This document shows positions 61,974 through 64,000 of a stretch of 64,000 bases of DNA, piece after piece. Under the pieces are notes generated by a model, which worked only from the letters and a program-made list of their open reading frames with translations, was not told where the DNA came from and did no database searches. This DNA comes from BOG-908 sp963848205 (GTDB lineage Bacteria; Pseudomonadota; Alphaproteobacteria; Acetobacterales; Acetobacteraceae). How positions within the stretch are numbered: the stretch's first letter is position 1; the number at the start of each line of letters is the position of its first letter. The stretch covers positions 62,001-126,000 of the forward strand of contig CAWKCV010000004.1 in the NCBI GenBank assembly GCA_963848205.1, given 5' to 3'. A program made the position numbers and the translations under genes.

Positions 61974-62651
61974 TCAATTGATCGTGATATTGCTCCGATG
62001 GGGCAGCTTCTGCAGAACAGCGTCTATGGCGTGCGCCACCGCACCCATGTCCGCCATGCCATCGACGACGTGCAGCCGGCCCTGAAGCTGGTAATGCGGA
62101 ATGATCGGTGCCGTCTGCTGGTGGTAAGCCTCCAGCCGAGCCGATACCGTCTCGCGCCGGTCGTCGGCACGGCGGAGGAAATCGTGGCTGCCGCACACAT
62201 CGCAGACGCCGGCGTCCTTCGTCGGCAGGAAATCGTCGTGATAGCCGGCGCCGCATTTGGCGCAGGTGAAACGTCCCGCAATCCGGTCGACCAGCGCCGC
62301 ATCGTCCACGCGCAGTTCGATCACCGCATCGAGCGCCACGTTCATGCCGGCCAGCATGCTGTCGAGCGCTTCGGCCTGCGGCACCGTGCGCGGAAATCCG
62401 TCGAGAATGAAGCCGCGCGCGCAATCCGGCTGGCGCACCCGCGCTTCGAGCATGGAAATGATCAGCGCGTCCGGCACCAGGGCGCCGGAGTCCATTATCG
62501 CACGTGCCCTCAGGCCGACATCGGAGCCGGCCGCCACCTCGGCACGCAGCATGTCACCCGTCGAGACCTGGGCCAGCTTGCGGCTATTCTCCAGGCGCTT
62601 GGCCTGCGTGCCTTTGCCCGCACCCGGCGGCCCCAGCAGGATCAGGTTCAA
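61974..62651 (-). CDS. adk: Adenylate kinase
   Basis: Interconverts AMP, ADP and ATP. P-loop LLGPPGAGKGTQAKRL at residues 4-19; NMP-binding STGDMLR; the LID carries four cysteines (Cys130, 133, 150, 153: TCAKCGAGY and GVCDVCG), a zinc-binding LID. 225 residues. It overlaps secY by four bases. 160 bases with no clear signal separate it from rpsM. Confidence 0.97.
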   Translation of the reverse strand: MNLILLGPPGAGKGTQAKRLENSRKLAQVSTGDMLRAEVAAGSDVGLRARAIMDSGALVPDALIISMLEARVRQPDCARGFILDGFPRTVPQAEALDSMLAGMNVALDAVIELRVDDAALVDRIAGRFTCAKCGAGYHDDFLPTKDAGVCDVCGSHDFLRRADDRRETVSARLEAYHQQTAPIIPHYQLQGRLHVVDGMADMGAVAHAIDAVLQKLPHRSNITIN

Positions 62652-64000
62652 CGGCCACGGCCTTTCACCCGGTTTTTGCGGATCAGCCCTTCATATTGAT
62701 GCGCGATGAGATGCGACTGCATCTGCGTCAGCGTGTCCATCGTGACGGACACGATGATCATCAGGCTGGTGCCGCCAAAGTAGAACGGCAGGCTGTAGCG
62801 CGTGATCAGCACCTGCGGCAGCAGGCAGACGGCCACGAGATAGAGCGCGCCCAAGGTGGTCAGCCGCATCAGAATACGGTCGAAATAGCTGGCCGTGTTC
62901 GCACCCGGCCGGATGCCGGGAATGAAGCCGCCATGCTTCTTGAGGTTGTCGGACGTCTCCTCCGGATTGAACACGATGGCAGTGTAGAAATACGAAAAGA
63001 AGATGATCATGCCGGCATAGGTCAGCATGTAGAGCGGCTGGCCCTGCGCAAGTTGGCTGGCGACGTAGGAGAAGCCTTCCGCCAGCCAGTGCGGCACCCA
63101 GGCGGGCGCTGAGCGGTTGGCCGAGAAGCCGGCGATGGTGACCGGCACCAGCAGGATGGAGCTTGCGAAGATCGGCGGGATGACGCCCGCGGTGTTGATC
63201 TTCAGCGGCATGTGCGTGCTGTCGCCGCCGAACATGCGCTGCCCGACCTGGCGCTTGGGATACTGGATCACCACGCGGCGCTGCGCGCGTTCCATGAACA
63301 CGATGAACGCGATCACGCCCGCGCCGCCGATCATCAGCGCCACGATGAACACCATCGAGAGCGCTCCGGTGCGGCCCAGTTCAATGAGGCTGCCGAGTGC
63401 GTGCGGAAGGTTGGCGACGATGCCGGCAAAGATGATCAGGCTGGTGCCGTTGCCGATACCGCGTGCGGTGATCTGCTCGCCGAGCCACATCAGGAACATC
63501 GTGCCGCCCACGAGCGTGACGACGCATGACGCACGGAAAAACAGCCCGGGGTCGACTACCGCCGGCCCCGAGTTGCCATGCATGCCCTCTAGCCCCACGG
63601 AGATGCCGTAGGACTGGAACAGCGCAATCAGCACGGTGAGATAACGGGTATATTGATTGAGCTTCTTGCGGCCGGACTCGCCCTCTTTCTTGAGCGTCTC
63701 CAGCGTCGGAATGGCCGTCGTCATCAACTGGGTGATGATGCTGGCGCTGATATACGGCATGATGTTCAGCGCAAACACGGTCATCCGGCCGAGCGCGCCG
63801 CCGGTGAACATGTCGAACATGCCGAGAAAGCCGCCGCCGTGGCTGTGCATCATCTCGCCCATCACGGCCGCGTCCACGCCCGGCACAGGGATGTAAGTGC
63901 CCATGCGATAGACGATCAGCGCGGTGAGCGTGAACCAGATGCGCTTACGGAGTTCGGTCGCCTTGGAAAAGGTGCCGATGTTGAAGCTGGAGGCGAGTTG
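62648..64000 (-). CDS. secY: Preprotein translocase subunit SecY (5' end beyond the window)
   Basis: Channel subunit of the Sec translocon. The frame is open to the window edge (visible N-terminal part FNIGTFSKATELRKRIWFTL), so the true start lies beyond 64000. Motifs: YIPVPGVDAAV, NIMPYISASIITQLMT, GIGNGTSLIIFAGI and PPIFASSILLVPVTI. About 450 residues seen. First visible gene of secY-adk-rpsM-rpsK-rpoA-rplQ. Confidence 0.97.
   Translation of the reverse strand, partial: QLASSFNIGTFSKATELRKRIWFTLTALIVYRMGTYIPVPGVDAAVMGEMMHSHGGGFLGMFDMFTGGALGRMTVFALNIMPYISASIITQLMTTAIPTLETLKKEGESGRKKLNQYTRYLTVLIALFQSYGISVGLEGMHGNSGPAVVDPGLFFRASCVVTLVGGTMFLMWLGEQITARGIGNGTSLIIFAGIVANLPHALGSLIELGRTGALSMVFIVALMIGGAGVIAFIVFMERAQRRVVIQYPKRQVGQRMFGGDSTHMPLKINTAGVIPPIFASSILLVPVTIAGFSANRSAPAWVPHWLAEGFSYVASQLAQGQPLYMLTYAGMIIFFSYFYTAIVFNPEETSDNLKKHGGFIPGIRPGANTASYFDRILMRLTTLGALYLVAVCLLPQVLITRYSLPFYFGGTSLMIIVSVTMDTLTQMQSHLIAHQYEGLIRKNRVKGRGR

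Overview
The window looks like core chromosome of a GC-rich alphaproteobacterium. Several gene families point to the Acetobacteraceae: the ATP12 family F1-ATPase chaperone, usg, a DUF4167 protein, CtrA, and the cluster gpmI-envC-ctpA-divergent polysaccharide deacetylase-rppH. The Caulobacter-type gene order fliF-fliG-fliH-fliN-flbD-flhA is also present. The genus is not determined. No tRNA, rRNA or CRISPR array was seen.

Layout. 1-6.3 kb: end of a CPA-type antiporter gene, a secreted protein, prmC, a DUF4167 protein, a D-amino-acid transaminase, hfq-hflX and an inositol-phosphatase-family gene. 6.4-8.7 kb: groES-groEL on the minus strand, with two CIRCE operators bracketing the promoter. 8.9-9.1 kb: usg. 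9.1-11 kb: about 1.8 kb without intact genes, holding a broken alpha/beta-hydrolase gene and a decayed IS630-type transposase. 11-18.2 kb: the flagellar fliF operon on the minus strand; fliF and fliG each carry a one-base frameshift. 18.5-20.6 kb: divergent tetR and carotenoid oxygenase genes around a perfect operator; the oxygenase is frameshifted near its end. 20.9-27.7 kb: cell-wall and RNA-turnover genes. 28.9-32.6 kb: an acyltransferase, fliJ, fliI and ctrA. 32.6-44.8 kb: nadK, a nitrilase-family gene, frameshifted radA, a degraded acyl-carrier-like membrane protein, the mlaF-mlaE-alr group, gpx, a BrkB-family gene and small genes. 44.9-50.9 kb: mfd, sdhE, recG. 51-52.2 kb: a REP-associated tyrosine transposase with three cognate REP hairpins. 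52.2-58.2 kb: nudix, ATP12, AsmA-like, rluC-like and rarA. 59.3-64 kb: the ribosomal alpha operon secY-adk-rpsM-rpsK-rpoA-rplQ, on the minus strand.

The most distinctive signal is a family of intergenic palindromic elements, about 17 copies in 64 kb and called R1-R17 here. Full copies are about 120-160 bp. Each end is an A/T-cored hairpin, and a GCTGTCGC/GCGACAGC hairpin often lies in the middle. Half copies also occur. They lie in gene gaps, supply stop codons to two genes, and contribute N-terminal codons to two or three others. Their hairpin stems vary by paired changes.

A second cross-cutting signal is a set of one-base insertions in otherwise well conserved genes (fliF, fliG, radA, carotenoid oxygenase, and two in the acyl-carrier-like gene). 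Several fall where removing one base would restore a GANTC site, so a systematic read error or real decay both need testing.
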